In this document: positions 1-11,899 of the stretch, piece by piece | Numbering within the stretch: the first letter of the stretch is position 1 | How the letters are laid out: every line of letters begins with the position of its first letter | Assembly (NCBI RefSeq): GCF_026210795.1 | Contig: NC_089436.1 | Span: 4,836,001 to 4,900,000, forward strand | DNA from: Rhizophagus irregularis | Taxonomy: Eukaryota; Glomeromycota; Glomeromycetes; Glomerales; Glomeraceae | Direction: 5' to 3' | Length of the DNA stretch: 64,000 nucleotides | The notes under the pieces: model-generated | The model's input: the letters and a program-made list of their open reading frames with translations, nothing else | Told to the model about the DNA's origin: nothing | Database searches by the model: none | Translations under genes and position numbers: made by a program

Positions 1-885
1 AAATTCTGATAGCAATATTGCCGTAATTTATATGTATTATACTGGAAATTAGGTTTGGTTTAGTAGTCGAAAGAGAAAATTTTGAAAACTGATTATAAGT
101 ATAAATAAGAATTGCAATTACAAGTGAGAGAGAGCATAATCTTTTTAAAAAAATAAAAGAAAAAGGTTCAGTTGATGGTTTAGCTTCTGGAAATAACATT
201 TTGAATTTATTTCAAATTTTAAAAAGTAAACTGTATAGTATTATGTATTATTGATCTGTCGTCCAGTTCGCATTCTTGACCGGCTCTGATATAGGGCGGG
301 GCGTCCTTAACGTACAGTAGGGGTGTATGATATTAACGTACGAACTGGCCTGAGTTTGGGAGTTATGCACTTGCACGTGATAGCGTTAACGTTAATTCCA
401 GTCAGTTCGTACGTTAATATCGTACATCCTCACTGTACATTAAGGAACCCCCTGATATAGAACTTCCGCGACTACTGTGAACTAGAATCAGGAATGAGGC
501 TATGTTTCGCGGATAGTTACATCATAATCGCAATCCGAATTGGATTATATAAATTTCTTTTTTAGATTGGCTGTGCTTTTGTTTGTGGCTTTTTAATATT
601 AATTAAAATTTAATTATTATAATCGAAATTACAATTAATCTACAGTAGTTTGCTTTAGTAACCCTCTGAGCTGATCAAATAAACTCGAGTTATTTGACTC
701 ACTTGATTATTTAATGCAACGAGTTTTAACCCGTCGAATTAGCTTCATATCTTTGTTTGATTTGAGTATTCATATTTAAATGGCTCTACCCGGATATTAG
801 TATCCGAATTATGGAGATCATGTGATATTACCTATATAAACAAATAATAATACAATCCTTGAATTGCAAATTCTAATTTTTAAAT
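1..885. other. Gene-free 5' flank of the window
   Basis: No coding region can be supported here. The stretch holds a foldback element at 295-451 (listed separately) and a TCATGTGA motif at 818-825, about 60 bases before the first start codon. The rest is A+T-rich sequence without visible features. Confidence 0.6.
295..451. mobile_element. Foldback MITE with long arms, Mutator-like
   Basis: Two arms of about 55-60 bases face each other. The left arm (295 to about 352) reads through TCCTTAACGTACAGTA and ATATTAACGTACGAACTG, and the right arm (about 395-451) is its imperfect reverse complement. The element is flanked by a perfect 9-bp direct repeat, CTGATATAG, at 286-294 and 452-460, which I read as a target-site duplication. 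A 9-bp duplication, long arms and terminal G/C runs fit Mutator-like elements; an 8-bp duplication (hAT) cannot be excluded because one base is ambiguous at the edge. The spacer of about 45 bases has no coding capacity. It is non-autonomous, and the arms have diverged at several positions, so it is not very recent. Confidence 0.75.
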
Positions 886-3375
886 ATGTTAAGCGTTAGA
901 AATTTAAGAATACTAAATTTTTTATTGATTATTATAATTATTTCCGAAACTGTTGTTATTATCATTTACCCTTTTTATATTACATTCCAGATAACTTCGA
1001 CATATTCATTATGGATCACAACTCCATTCGTTCTTTCTACTGGATTATCTGCAGTCTTTTATAAAACCATAATGCATTTTATAGCATTTTTAATTGTAAA
1101 TCTTGCTCCAATTGCGATAGCGCTTTGTAATATTTTCAAATTTGATTATTTTCTTGGTAAATATTTTTAAGAACTGCGTATACGTAAATATTAATTGTAA
1201 TTTGTAAATAGTTTAGTATTTAATTTTGACTTTACGTCTTTAAATAATTTCAATAAGAATTTGGAGGACAAATTTTAATTGAATTAAGCAATGGAGCGGT
1301 TAGTAAGTATATAGAAGAAATCAACAAATTATACTTAAGGAACATTATCGACCCTAATTATAAAAGTGAAATAGACAAGGTTAAGGATGAAATAAATGAA
1401 ATTTCATCAAAATATTATATACGCGAATATATACCTTTGGTGATAATTTTAGGAATATTTCAATTTACCCTTATACTAATTTGTGTTTCACTGTCAAGGT
1501 AATTATTAATAATTATTTTCTTCTATATTTTTAATATAAACTAAATTATTATTATCATTAGATCTTGGAAGTGGATTAGGAAGTCTAAATTGAATGATAA
1601 TCAGAGAAGTAAGATTTTTTATAAGTTTAATTTCACTATCATCATATTAATCTGTCTTCTATTAGATATCAATATTATTTATCAACTTGAGAGGATTTTG
1701 CTTCTAATTTCAGTTTCATTTACTGGAATTACGGTATCAATACCATTTATATATGGGATTCATATAAATAAAAATTTCAATAATATAATTACTACAATCA
1801 TAAGAATATATAGTATTATTGTAATTATTATAATTTCAAATGTTTTCTTAGTGATACGAAAATGTTCTAAAAATCTTTATGCTTTATTTTATCTTGCAAT
1901 TACAATCGAAGTAATATTAATACTTTTAGTTTTAATTCGGTTTAATAATCATAATCATGATGGTAACCAAATTATTTTTTTCTAAATGATTTAAAATATT
2001 AAATTATTATTATAATAATTGATTATATTCTGATAATTTTAGGTCATTTTATTGATAGAATTACAAATAGAGAAGATTTAATTATAGGTACATAAATTCT
2101 TATTAATTTGGCTGAAAATTTACATTAAAAGCATTAATTATATATTATTTATATATATTAGCTATAATCTTGATATTTTCCCTAATAATTTTAATTATTA
2201 ATACTTGGTTATGTCAAAGATACATTGACGAAAAAGTCATTTTACAAAGTAAGTAAAGAAATTGAAAATATTTTATTATTTTATTAAATATTTTATGTTA
2301 ACTTATTTTTATTTATTTTAGTATATGGTCCAAAAAATAAACAAATTCTATTAGTGAGACTATTACAAAACATTAAAGAGACTTTAAAAGACAGTTTTAA
2401 AAAATTTTTAAAATTTTTAGGAAAAAAGCCAAAGTCAGATGAATATTATTTAAAAAGATTAGGAATAAAAGCATGGAAATTTACGCCTGAATCAAGATTT
2501 TTATCATTAAACATAGTAAGAATTGATGACAAGATTGTAAGAGTTGAAAATGAAGAAGATGAGGTTGAGAGCGTTTATAACGGAGAAACCGATAAGATCA
2601 GAGTCGTTGATAATGATAAAAATGATGATATTATTATTAAAATTTCTTTTAATGCTAAATCAGACGTTATGATACAAACAAATTATCCTTTATTCAATAT
2701 TAACAAAGCTTTGAATATGCGTAAGAAATTATTTATATTAACTCTTATTACTATTCTCTATTAACATATTTGCTAATTGCTACTGACTACCTTCGTCTCC
2801 CACCACAATAGAGTATCCACCACCAATAGAGTATTGGTTCTATTACTATGAAATAACAATTTTGTCAAATCCGAATAATGATCAAACAATAATTGCTATT
2901 GGTCTTGCCACGAAAAATTATTCAATTAACAGGTATTTATTTCTACAAAAAAATTTCATAAATTAAACGATTTCTAATTTTTTTTTTTTTCACTTAAAGA
3001 TTACCTGGTTGTGATACACATTCCGTTGGCTTTCATTCAGATGAAGGTAGAACATTCCATAATGAAGGATACACTGGTTCAAAATATGCTGAAAAATGGG
3101 GCAAAGTAGATGATGTAATAGGTTGTGGTTATTGTCCAAATACTGGGCAAATTTTCTTTACGATGAATGGTAAAAACTTGGGTATCGCTTATACCAGTCT
3201 ATTTTATAATTGGTATCCTACAATTGGTTCTAATGGATTTTGTAGTTTAAATGTTAATTTTGGTCAAAAAAAATTTAAGTATAAAGAAGCTAATGGTATG
3301 AGCGTTGCTGGTATAATTTCTCAAGAATTATTAAATAAAGTAGAAGAAATTATTGATGTAGATAAATTAAATTAG
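886..3375 (+). CDS. Multi-pass membrane protein with C-terminal SPRY domain
   Basis: Eight exons can be joined with GT-AG introns: 886-1156, 1258-1498, 1562-1962, 2043-2087, 2162-2248, 2322-2720, 2812-2932, 3000-3375. Together they give 1,941 nt, or 646 residues. The first ~370 residues hold about eight or nine hydrophobic segments (for example LNFLLIIIIISETVVIII and AIILIFSLIILIINTWL). A Lys-rich cytosolic-looking stretch follows, then a SPRY domain over roughly the last 180 residues. Visible SPRY features are YYYEITIL, IAIGLATKNY, PGCDTHSVGFHSDEGR, DVIGCGYC and IFFTMNGKNLGIAY. Family knowledge: the yeast membrane adaptors Ssh4 and Ear1 pair a membrane anchor with a SPRY domain and bring cargo to the ligase Rsp5, but they have one membrane span. 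A many-span SPRY protein is therefore unusual. The function is unknown; adaptor or receptor-like roles are inference. A TCATGTGA motif lies 60 bases upstream. Confidence 0.75.
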
Positions 3376-5335
3376 TACACTTTGTTTAATAAATATAAGT
3401 TAGTTTATTTATGGTAGATGCAAAATCAGATAACGATAAAGTATTTGTAAAAATAATAATATAGAAAATAACACTGAAAATAACACTAGTAACTGAAATA
3501 TAAATAATTTTTACATTTAACTTAATAAACACTATTCATTATAACGACGAAAAAAAATGAATATTTTATTCAGTTTTGCGCTTTGGCTGAAAAACCATCG
3601 AAACTGACCGTTGCCATCCCTATTATAAAGGGAATTAAGAATTCAATATATATATATATATATTAAATAAATTACATTTATAAAAAACATTAAAATAGAT
3701 TATTTATAAAAAAAAGCATATAGAAAAGGCATTTTCAGTCAATTTCATTTACGCAATCTATGCTAGAAATTTTGAATTAATCTTTTTTTATACTTAAAGC
3801 CAAATACATAAGATATTCCCCATTATAAAAACTAATTTTCAATAGGCTTTAAAAAAAATGTTAGTTTATATTTATTTCTCTTGGCGGGTACGTCCCCTAA
3901 CCATGTGGTTGGACGATCTACTTAATAATTTAATGAAAATTAATTTAAATAATTTAACATTGTTAACCCTATAAAAAATTTTATCCGTTATTTCTGTAAA
4001 AACTCCGTAAAAATGAGCCTTTCCCGGATCCATTCACGGAAAATGTAAATAATTTGATAAATTCCGTGATATAAGGCTAGCCTTTTACGGAAAAAAGACG
4101 GAATATAAAAAACGGATCGACTTTTTTTCACATGGATGATAAAATTTTTTTTATTTAAAAGTGCTTTTTACAAGTGCATGAAATGAAATATTAAAGAATA
4201 TATGTATTGTTACTATGAAAATAAACAAAATATTTCTAATTTACTCTACTCTTTAATTGAGAATTATGTCCAGATTGATGATAAAGAGACATTTTTCTTC
4301 CATTAACTTGAATCCAGAAGGATCTCCTCTAGTTTGTCATTTTTTCAAACGAATGGCGCAGTAAAATTAAAAAAGTATAAGATTCGCCTTTTTTTATGAA
4401 TCTAATTAACAACACATATGCATAAGAATTTACAATTTTTAATGTATAAGAAGTAGAATTGCAGACATTAGAACATGAAATAACATAAATCATGGGTAGT
4501 TAGCAGTGATGTGCTCTTGGAAGATTGGAAGCACCTTTGGAAAGTTTGGAAGTATAATTTTTTAATAAAACCATTTGGATTTGGAGGTACAAATGCACAT
4601 CACTGGTAGTTAGTTACTCAAAGTTCATTACGTAAGAGTATAGTTACTTCTTGGCATGCAGCCAGCCTAATACACTTCAATAAGACTAAAATGGAACCGT
4701 CACCGACCACGTGATTTGCGAGATCGCGTTGTTTACAGCGACTTTTTTTTTTGAATAGTCTGATCCCTATTTGTCACCCCCTATAAGTGTATGCAAAATT
4801 GTTAGGCATTCGGAGTATTTTTTTGCCCTTGTTTCAGTAACATAATATGTACAGTACAACATATATAAATGTAGGCCTGCATCCTTGGTATTCAAACAAT
4901 TCATATTGCAAGATATGAATGTCATTGTTTGTACTTTTTTTAACTTTCATTTACTTTCCATTTACAAAAAAAGTTGAAACAGTTAGTTTGTAAGAGAATT
5001 AATAAGGTTCTTGTATAATTTGTAAGCTCTTTTTTTTTTGTATAAATAGGGTTTAGATTTAACTAATTTGTAAAATATCGTGTAAATTAAAATAGTTTAG
5101 ATTATGTGACCGATCTTTGTCTGATTCAACAATTTGTTCAATTCGTTCTCCGATGTTCGGGTACTTCCCCATGGTTACATTGTAATATTTTAACGGGTAT
5201 CATGGGTTACACTTGTACACACGAAAGATCTAATATTAAGATTGCGGATTCGTTATTAATTATCAAACTTAATAAAAAAGAAAAAAATTAAGGAGAAATT
5301 TTTATTTAATTCTTTCCAAAAATTTTTATAAAAAG
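3376..5335. other. Intergenic spacer with MITE and AT repeats
   Basis: No gene is supported. The spacer holds a (TA)n tract near 3648-3663 and a region rich in CCGTAAAA/TTTTACGG at about 3980-4135 that may be a worn inverted-repeat element. It also holds a TGGCGCAGT motif at 4354-4362 and an hAT-like MITE at 4504-4605. A CACGTGA box lies near 4709. The 61-codon frame at 5106-5291 has no features of a gene. Confidence 0.5.
4504..4605. mobile_element. hAT-type MITE (102 bp)
   Basis: The element starts CAGTGATGTGC and ends GCACATCACTG, an 11-bp perfect terminal inverted repeat. It is flanked on both sides by the 8-bp direct repeat GTAGTTAG (4496-4503 and 4606-4613). CAGTG termini and an 8-bp duplication are the marks of the hAT superfamily. 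The interior has several copies of TTTGGA/TTGGAAG and no coding capacity, so it must be moved by a transposase made elsewhere. The perfect flanks suggest a fairly recent insertion. A related element lies at 26674-26792. Confidence 0.85.
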
Positions 5336-6084
5336 ATGAACTGGTTTATTCATCTTTTTATTTTTAACCTCTTTATCCTCACCTCTACTGCTGGCGGCGA
5401 TTCCACTTGCATATGCAATTCTGGTGGTGGCTTTGGTCTTTTCTGCGGCTTTGACCTCGCAGGTAAGTAGATAATAGTTAAACATTTACTTTATAAATAA
5501 TAATTTAACATACAACTTAATATTTAGGCAGTGATTGCAGTGGTGAAATTCTTGCTCATATCTTGCAATGCGGTGGTAAGAACACCTAATCCCAAGACCT
5601 CGGTCCTTGCACTTATGGATGTTGCTCACAGGATAGTCACTGCTGCCTAGACAAAGAATGCACTGGGTGTCCTGATTCCAAGTGGCAAAAGCCTATGTTT
5701 TCTACTCAATCCAACACTACTGCCAGTACTCCCACTACTTATCAACCAAAGAGTACTTCTAGTATTCAAACAAGCGCTGCTCCTTCAGGTTCCTCATCAG
5801 GTTCCTCATCCGTTTCCCCATCAGATGTAGGTTCTGAATTTCATGTCAAACAGTTAACAATCAAGGTTATTATGTTGCAATATCTAACACAAATTAATTC
5901 ACTTATTATACAGATTGCCACAATTTTAGGGGCAGTAATTGGAGGTATTTGCGCAATATTTGCTACGATAATAGGTGTTAAATGTAAAAGGAAAAAGCAA
6001 AATAAGTTAAATAGTCAAAATAAAGTAAATAGTCAAAATAAGCAAATTAGTCAAAATGATCAAAATCAACAAGATGTGGTATAA
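5336..6084 (+). CDS. Cys-rich secreted or single-pass surface protein
   Basis: Exon 1 (5336-5462) encodes a signal peptide (MNWFIHLFIFNLFILTSTAG) followed by a Cys-bearing mature start. Exon 2 begins at 5528 after a clear TTTAG acceptor. It continues with a Cys-rich segment (GPCTYGCC, SHCCLDKEC, GCPDSKW), a Ser/Thr/Pro-rich stalk from about 5700 to 5830, a hydrophobic span (IATILGAVIGGICAIFATIIG) and a basic Asn/Gln-rich tail. In the straight reading exon 2 has one in-frame TAA near 5587. It falls inside 5576-5596, a 21-nt stretch that starts GTAAG, holds CTAAT and ends AAG; its removal keeps the frame. Either this is an extremely short intron or the copy carries a nonsense change. A further optional in-frame GT-AG intron may lie at about 5865-5912, just before the membrane span. 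The function is not known; a cell-wall or surface protein is the likely class. Confidence 0.6.
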
Positions 6085-7283
6085 TACATATATATATATT
6101 GTAAAATATAAAAATTTTGGTATAAGTAATATATAAATTATTCGATATTAAATTAATTTTGTATTAAATTTAAGAATCATTTCCAGAAATCCTTTAATAA
6201 TGGAATAAAAGAGAAATAAAAGGGACAAAATTGTATATAGACAATTAATATTTTTTTTTTTTGAAAAAAATTTATCAGTAATAAATAGATGCGAAAGTGG
6301 CGCAGTGTTGTTTTTAAATTTAATTAATTTTTTAATTGGTGTTAGATACCTAATTTATACCAGATCTGTGACACTATTTTCTAAGATTAAATAAATTATA
6401 TACATTATTAGATATTAATTCGCCAATTATAGACGGGTGCATCTTTTGTGATCAAAATTTTTAAATTTTACCCGAATATGTAATTTTAATTTTTCACAAA
6501 ATAATGTAAAAAATAGTGTTATTTAATTATTACACTCCTTACTATTATTGTAACTACAATCTGCTTTCGACATAACGAAGTTGACGTCAATCGTCGTCAT
6601 GGCACCTCAAATTTATCAGCGAAAATATGATAGTAAAATGAGGGAATTTAATTGGTTAAATATCACATGTTTGGTAAAATTCGTATAACAATGTTAAACA
6701 TATTCATCGATACTAAAAAAACAGTGTAGAAACTTCTATTATTAAAGAGCATGCCAGCTAAGTGCCAAATTTTATATTTTGAAACTTTTTTTTTTCTATT
6801 AATTTTCTTTAATAATTTTTTAAAATTTTTTTCTATCCTCCTTTAGGATCGGGAACTCACGAATCGAACGGCGCGCTTTATCGCTGCGGTAAATACATTT
6901 CCATTACATAATCAAATTTTCAATTGGAGGCTTCATGCCACAGAATTGCCACTTCGAATAAATTAATTTTAATTAACATAATTATTAAAAACTAATTTTT
7001 AAATAATTATACATATCATAATTAATATACCCACACTAATAAATCTAACAAATCCCTTCTCAATAAAAAAAAAATCTTATCGTTCTATATTCAATTTTGT
7101 CACTCTATCAAGTCATTGTTTTAAAACTGTTTCTATAAAATTGAACGTATTTCCTATCATTTTTTTTTTTGAAAGATCGAAAAAGTTTGATGGGTCAATC
7201 TCCTCAATTAGGATTAAATTATTAATAATTATATCATGATAAGCTTTCTTTCTCTTCGAAATAATGTATCGTAAAATTATTAT
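6085..7283. other. Intergenic spacer between convergent genes
   Basis: No gene is seen. It contains a TGGCGCAGT motif at 6298-6306 and a perfect CRE-like palindrome TTGACGTCAA near 6580. The rest is A+T-rich sequence with homopolymer runs. It is the 3' side of both neighbours, so promoters are not expected for either. Confidence 0.5.
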
Positions 7284-9582
7284 TTAATGTACACGATTTT
7301 TTAACACCTTTGTAGCAGCACTCTTAATAACAGAAGCAGTTTTTTCAATTTCTTTCTTATTAAAACTGGCACTAATACAGATTCTAATACTAGGTTCTAT
7401 ACTGAATAATTCTTGAGTTCTATTATATTTTGCTCTAGTCAATAAGACTCCATTATTCATAGCCTAAATTAAAAAAAAAAATTTTTTTTTAAAAAAATAG
7501 GAAATAAAAAAAAAACTAAAATAAGCTTAAGATCCAACCAACCTCATCAACAATATCTTGCAAACATTTTTCTTTATCTTCTATATCACCAACTCTAACG
7601 ATTCCTTCGTCAATTCTAAGATGTATGACGGGAGAATCTGCTGAACCATTTAATAATAAATATTTAATATTATGTAATAATTGTTTAAACAATAACGTAT
7701 TAAATTTAAGTGTTGATAGTAAAAGTGGATTTTGTTTTAATAATTTTAATGATTCTGTTGCTGCAACTGTTAACATCGCTGGTAATGATGCTGAATAACA
7801 ATATGCTGGCCCCGAAATTCGCTGTAAAATAAGAACATGAATTAATAATAATAACATAATTATTAACGACAATAATAATTTAATAAACCCACCTGATGTT
7901 CTGTGATTTCAAATGATCCAGAACAAAATCCTCCAGATGAAGCTATTGAATAACACATTGATCCAACAATCATATCAACTTGATTGGGCTACAAAATAAC
8001 AAATAACAAAAAATTAACGTAAACAATCATGAAAAAAAAATTAAAGAACTTACATACATCAATATCAAAATAATCAGTTAAACCAGCTCCACGCTTTCCA
8101 AGTGTACCAAAGGATAAACTTTCATCAAGAATTAGACGATATTTAAATTTTTTCTTTAATTCAATCTAAAAAGGATATTAATTAATAAATTAACACGTAT
8201 TTAATTTATTTTTAATAAATTATAGATATATACCAAATTAGGTAAAGGAGTAATATCGCCATAATTTTCAAATAGTCCTTCAGAAACAATAAACCTTCTT
8301 GTCAATCTTCTTCCAGTCTAAAAAGGAATAGATTAGTACATACCTTCATATTTTTAAAAAATAAACTGTTTAATTATATATACCTCAATATCTTCATCTT
8401 TAATTTTTCGTAAAACTCTTTCTAAATCTTCCATATTATTATGTTTGTACCATTTAATAATAGATCTCGAAATTTGCAAACCTTTCTGAATAGAAAAATT
8501 ACATCCCTCATCACTATAATCAAAAATGAATGCTTAATTTTTAAAAGGAAATGTGTTATTTTTATAAAGTTGATCAAATAAAGTAACATACGCTACAATT
8601 ATATCGCCTCTTTTGCAAAATGATGGTATAGCTGAATTTATTGTAGAAAATCCTTGAGAATATATAATAGTATCTTCAGTTCCAAGAAAATCTGAAATCT
8701 TCCTTTCAATTTCAGTGTGTACATCTAATAAATAAACGAATAAATGAATGGAGAAAGGTTTATTCTAGAAAAAGTACTTTTTTTGACATGCGGATAAATG
8801 TTGGAAGGAAGAATTACCAACTGTTCCGTAAAATCCTGGTGGACCACAGGATCCAACACCATATTCTCTGAGTGTTTTGATAGCTTTTTCCTATATTAAT
8901 AAAAAAAATTTTTATTAGACAAGACAAAACAAAAAAAAGGATTAGATTAAACAATAATTACTTTAATAGAATCATGAGATAACAATCCCAAAAAATCAAA
9001 ACTTGAAATATTTAATAAAGGTTTTCCATTAACTAATTTAACTCTCGGTCCTTGAGGCCTTTAAATAATGTAATATGCAATACACATTTATTTAAGTTAA
9101 AATTAATATAAAAACTTTCTTAATAATTAATAAAAAAAAAATCAAAAAAACTTTGAATTAGAATACAAACCCATTAATTACAGGAATTTTATCAAATTCG
9201 TTTTCTTCATCAGAAAGTTGAGGTACAAGAGGTTCGGGTTGCCACTCGTCAACTAACTCTTCAACTTCCTATTCGATTTTTTTCTTCAAATAAGTAATCA
9301 AATAATATCCTTTAAAAATTTAAATACTAATATATAACATACCTGAGGGGTTAATTCAATTAAATTATCTGTTCTATATTTTTTAGTAAATAAATAAATT
9401 ATAGCAAAAAATACTAATAATAACTCTAAAATAGTTCTAAAAGGATCATTTTGATGAGAATTTTTAATATATTTTAAAAGAATCCCCGATCCCGGTATAT
9501 GTGAGTAAAATATTGATATTTGTGTTATTGTTGTATTCAAAAATACGAATAATTCATTTAATGGTGGATATGCAGTTTCCAT
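7284..9582 (-). CDS. LCB1: Serine palmitoyltransferase subunit 1 (LCB1)
   Basis: Eleven exons (5' to 3' on the minus strand: 9343-9582, 9171-9268, 8962-9058, 8818-8890, 8592-8724, 8384-8513, 8234-8317, 8058-8165, 7893-7988, 7543-7821, 7284-7463) sum to 1,518 nt, or 505 residues. LCB1 with LCB2 forms the ER enzyme that condenses serine and palmitoyl-CoA, the first step of sphingolipid synthesis. A membrane segment ([16 protein letters not shown]) sits near residues 45-60, followed by the aminotransferase-fold body. Family landmarks are [60 protein letters not shown] and the C-terminal [13 protein letters not shown]. In catalytic relatives the pyridoxal lysine lies in LCB2; LCB1 lacks it and supports the dimer, and this copy fits that. 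The length is close to the family's usual 470-560. No breaks are seen. Confidence 0.93.
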
Positions 9583-10483
9583 CGTTAAAAGGAGAGAAAA
9601 AACACTACTGGAAAAAAAAAAATAATAATAGTAATAATTAAATAATTAATGTAAACCGCCGATCTTATTATTTGCCGAGATCAGCGACGCCAGTGACTTT
9701 TTCTGTAAATTTTATTTGGTTTAAAGTAACACCATTATAAGCCATTTTGTACTTTGTAACTGATCTAAAATCTTACAAACGAAATAAATATTACATACTG
9801 TTTAATGATAGGATAACGATCAACGTAATCAGAAGTTTTTTTTAAATCTAGATTTTTTTTTTTGATCATTTGGTTAATCCTTTTAATCAATTTAACTAAT
9901 TTTGATTTTTGACAAAAAAATATTCCATTTCCTATGGGCGGCTATGGCACGATATATGCCGATCGTAACGTAATACGTAAGATATATCATATATATTATC
10001 GACTTATTTCGGGAAATTGGGAATCACGTATAGTTAGATGGATGGATCACCCGTATAATATTGACCCCCTAAAAACATCTTGTCACCCCTATTATAATAT
10101 CATAATAATAATCAGGTTTTTTTACCATTTATATTTTTTTGTTTGTCATTTAATCATAAAAATTCCATTTAAATTTAAAAATAACGTCACGTTTTTCGTT
10201 ACTAAAAATGGTTTATTTCTCTCAAGAAATGGAAACATACAGAAAGTGTCCGGGTAATAGAAAGCATCCATAGGTTAAGTACTGTACAGTTTCGCAGAAA
10301 TTAAATTCTCACTCTCACTTCGGAACTTAACACTATTTCTTATATAGTATTCAGGTAATGATAGTGAATTTCGGGATCGTAATTGTTGGATTCCTTCACA
10401 GCTGGTACGTGCTCCGTAATTGGCCGAAACATTTGTAACATTGAAAATTAATTACTACTATATTTGAATACCATCAAATATAC

Positions 10484-10855
10484 TAGGAATGGGTTCAAAA
10501 AAATCAACGGTTCGAACAACCGAATCGATCGCAGTTTATAACCGCAGTTTATAAATTTGGGGCTTGAGCTGCGGTTTGGACCACGGTGTTAAAAACTTTG
10601 TAAGGCATAGGTAAAAAAACGTAAATTTACAATTCTCGTATGACATCGAATTGTACAGAGAATTTACCTTTACTTTCCTTTACAGCTTGAACTTTGGTTT
10701 CAAGTTATATAATCATGGAAAATATCTTATTTAATTTATCTCATTTTACGAACAAAATTTGTAAAATCTGTTTGAATCACCAGTTTAAACCTTTGGATTA
10801 ATTAAACCGTGGGGTTCAAATTATCTCGGTTCGGCGTAATTCGATACCATTTCTA
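10484..10855. mobile_element. Possible old hAT-like MITE
   Basis: The stretch starts TAGGAATGG and ends CCATTTCTA, a 9-bp imperfect inverted repeat. Both sides carry GGTTCGAA/TCGGTTCGG-like inner motifs, resembling the better preserved element at 26301-26664. No matching target duplication is visible, so the ends are uncertain. There is no coding capacity. Confidence 0.35.
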
Positions 10856-11899
10856 ATTAAATGCAATAAAATCAAATAACTTTAATGGATTTACAGCAAA
10901 CTATATCAGATATTATTGGATAACTTAATATCCGATTCTTTTATCACACGAGTTACTTTAAATATATAACGGGTAATGAAGTCATAACGATTGCCCTTTT
11001 AACCTTTTCAGGTAAAAATATAAATAGGTTGCGGTCTAATAAATAAATATATTAAAAGATAAAATCGATCTAAGCCTATTTAACAATTTTACTGTTACGG
11101 GATACAGAGGCAGATGGGTAACCAGAAAAGGAATTGAAAATTGACCGACTCGACGACTCGTATTACAACCTCTACTTCTCGGACACTTACTGTATATTTC
11201 TAGAAAAAAATTCTTCATAAGGTTGCTATCTATGTTTTTTCCTACGTTTGAATAAGATTGTCGCAAATATCGGAGGTCTTCAACCAATAACTAATTAAAT
11301 TTATCATTTAGCCAAATAGGATCATACAGATTTTCATAGAGCGATATTTTTAAACAATAAATCTTATAAAGTGGATAAAAAAGCATAAAAATGAAATTTT
11401 ATAGAAAGTTAAATATAAAGCTTATTTATGATGTTATAATTAATGCGTCAGCTGTATCAGTCACAGGGATTGGTGAAAATGGCCACATTTTTCAATTACG
11501 CAACATTTTTTTAACCGATGGATCGTATCAAGGACTATTTAATCGATTATTAGAGAAATAAAAAACATAATTTCGATCGCTTAGAATTCAAAAAAGATCT
11601 ATCGTACAATGATAGATCAAGTGATAATAATTAAGATCGTAAAATTCATAACCCGTAAATTTATTATTAAGATGCAGCATTTTACATTTTGCTAAAGATT
11701 CAATCCGGCAGCAGGTAAAGCAGGTAAGAACTAAAACGCGAATTATTAAATTTGTTAATTTTGAAATTAATATTTGATCGCATTCATTCCGGTATTCTTA
11801 GAAATTTCATGTGGTATGCTGATCGCGTACAAAAAAAAACTCATCCGACAAAAAATTATTTTTAAAAAATGGCGCAGTAAAACAGTACAGCTTTAAAAA

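Noticed and set aside
3980-4135. Further MITE based on CCGTAAAA/TTTTACGG pairs
   Set aside because: The inverted repeats are short and broken up, and no flanking duplication is visible.
5106-5291. 61-codon open frame upstream of the Cys-rich gene
   Set aside because: No domain, no signal peptide and no splice context; it lies in the likely promoter and 5' UTR of the gene at 5336.
8165-8180. ATATCCTTTTTAG in the LCB1 gene as a second U12 splice site
   Set aside because: It lies at the 3' end of the intron (minus strand) just before the exon, not at a 5' splice site. The intron has ordinary GT-AG borders.
9934-10257. 107-codon open frame
   Set aside because: The translation has no recognisable motif, codon use is not that of the neighbours, and no exon borders support it.
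11036-11287. 83-codon minus-strand frame
   Set aside because: No feature of a gene; probably chance in a spacer.
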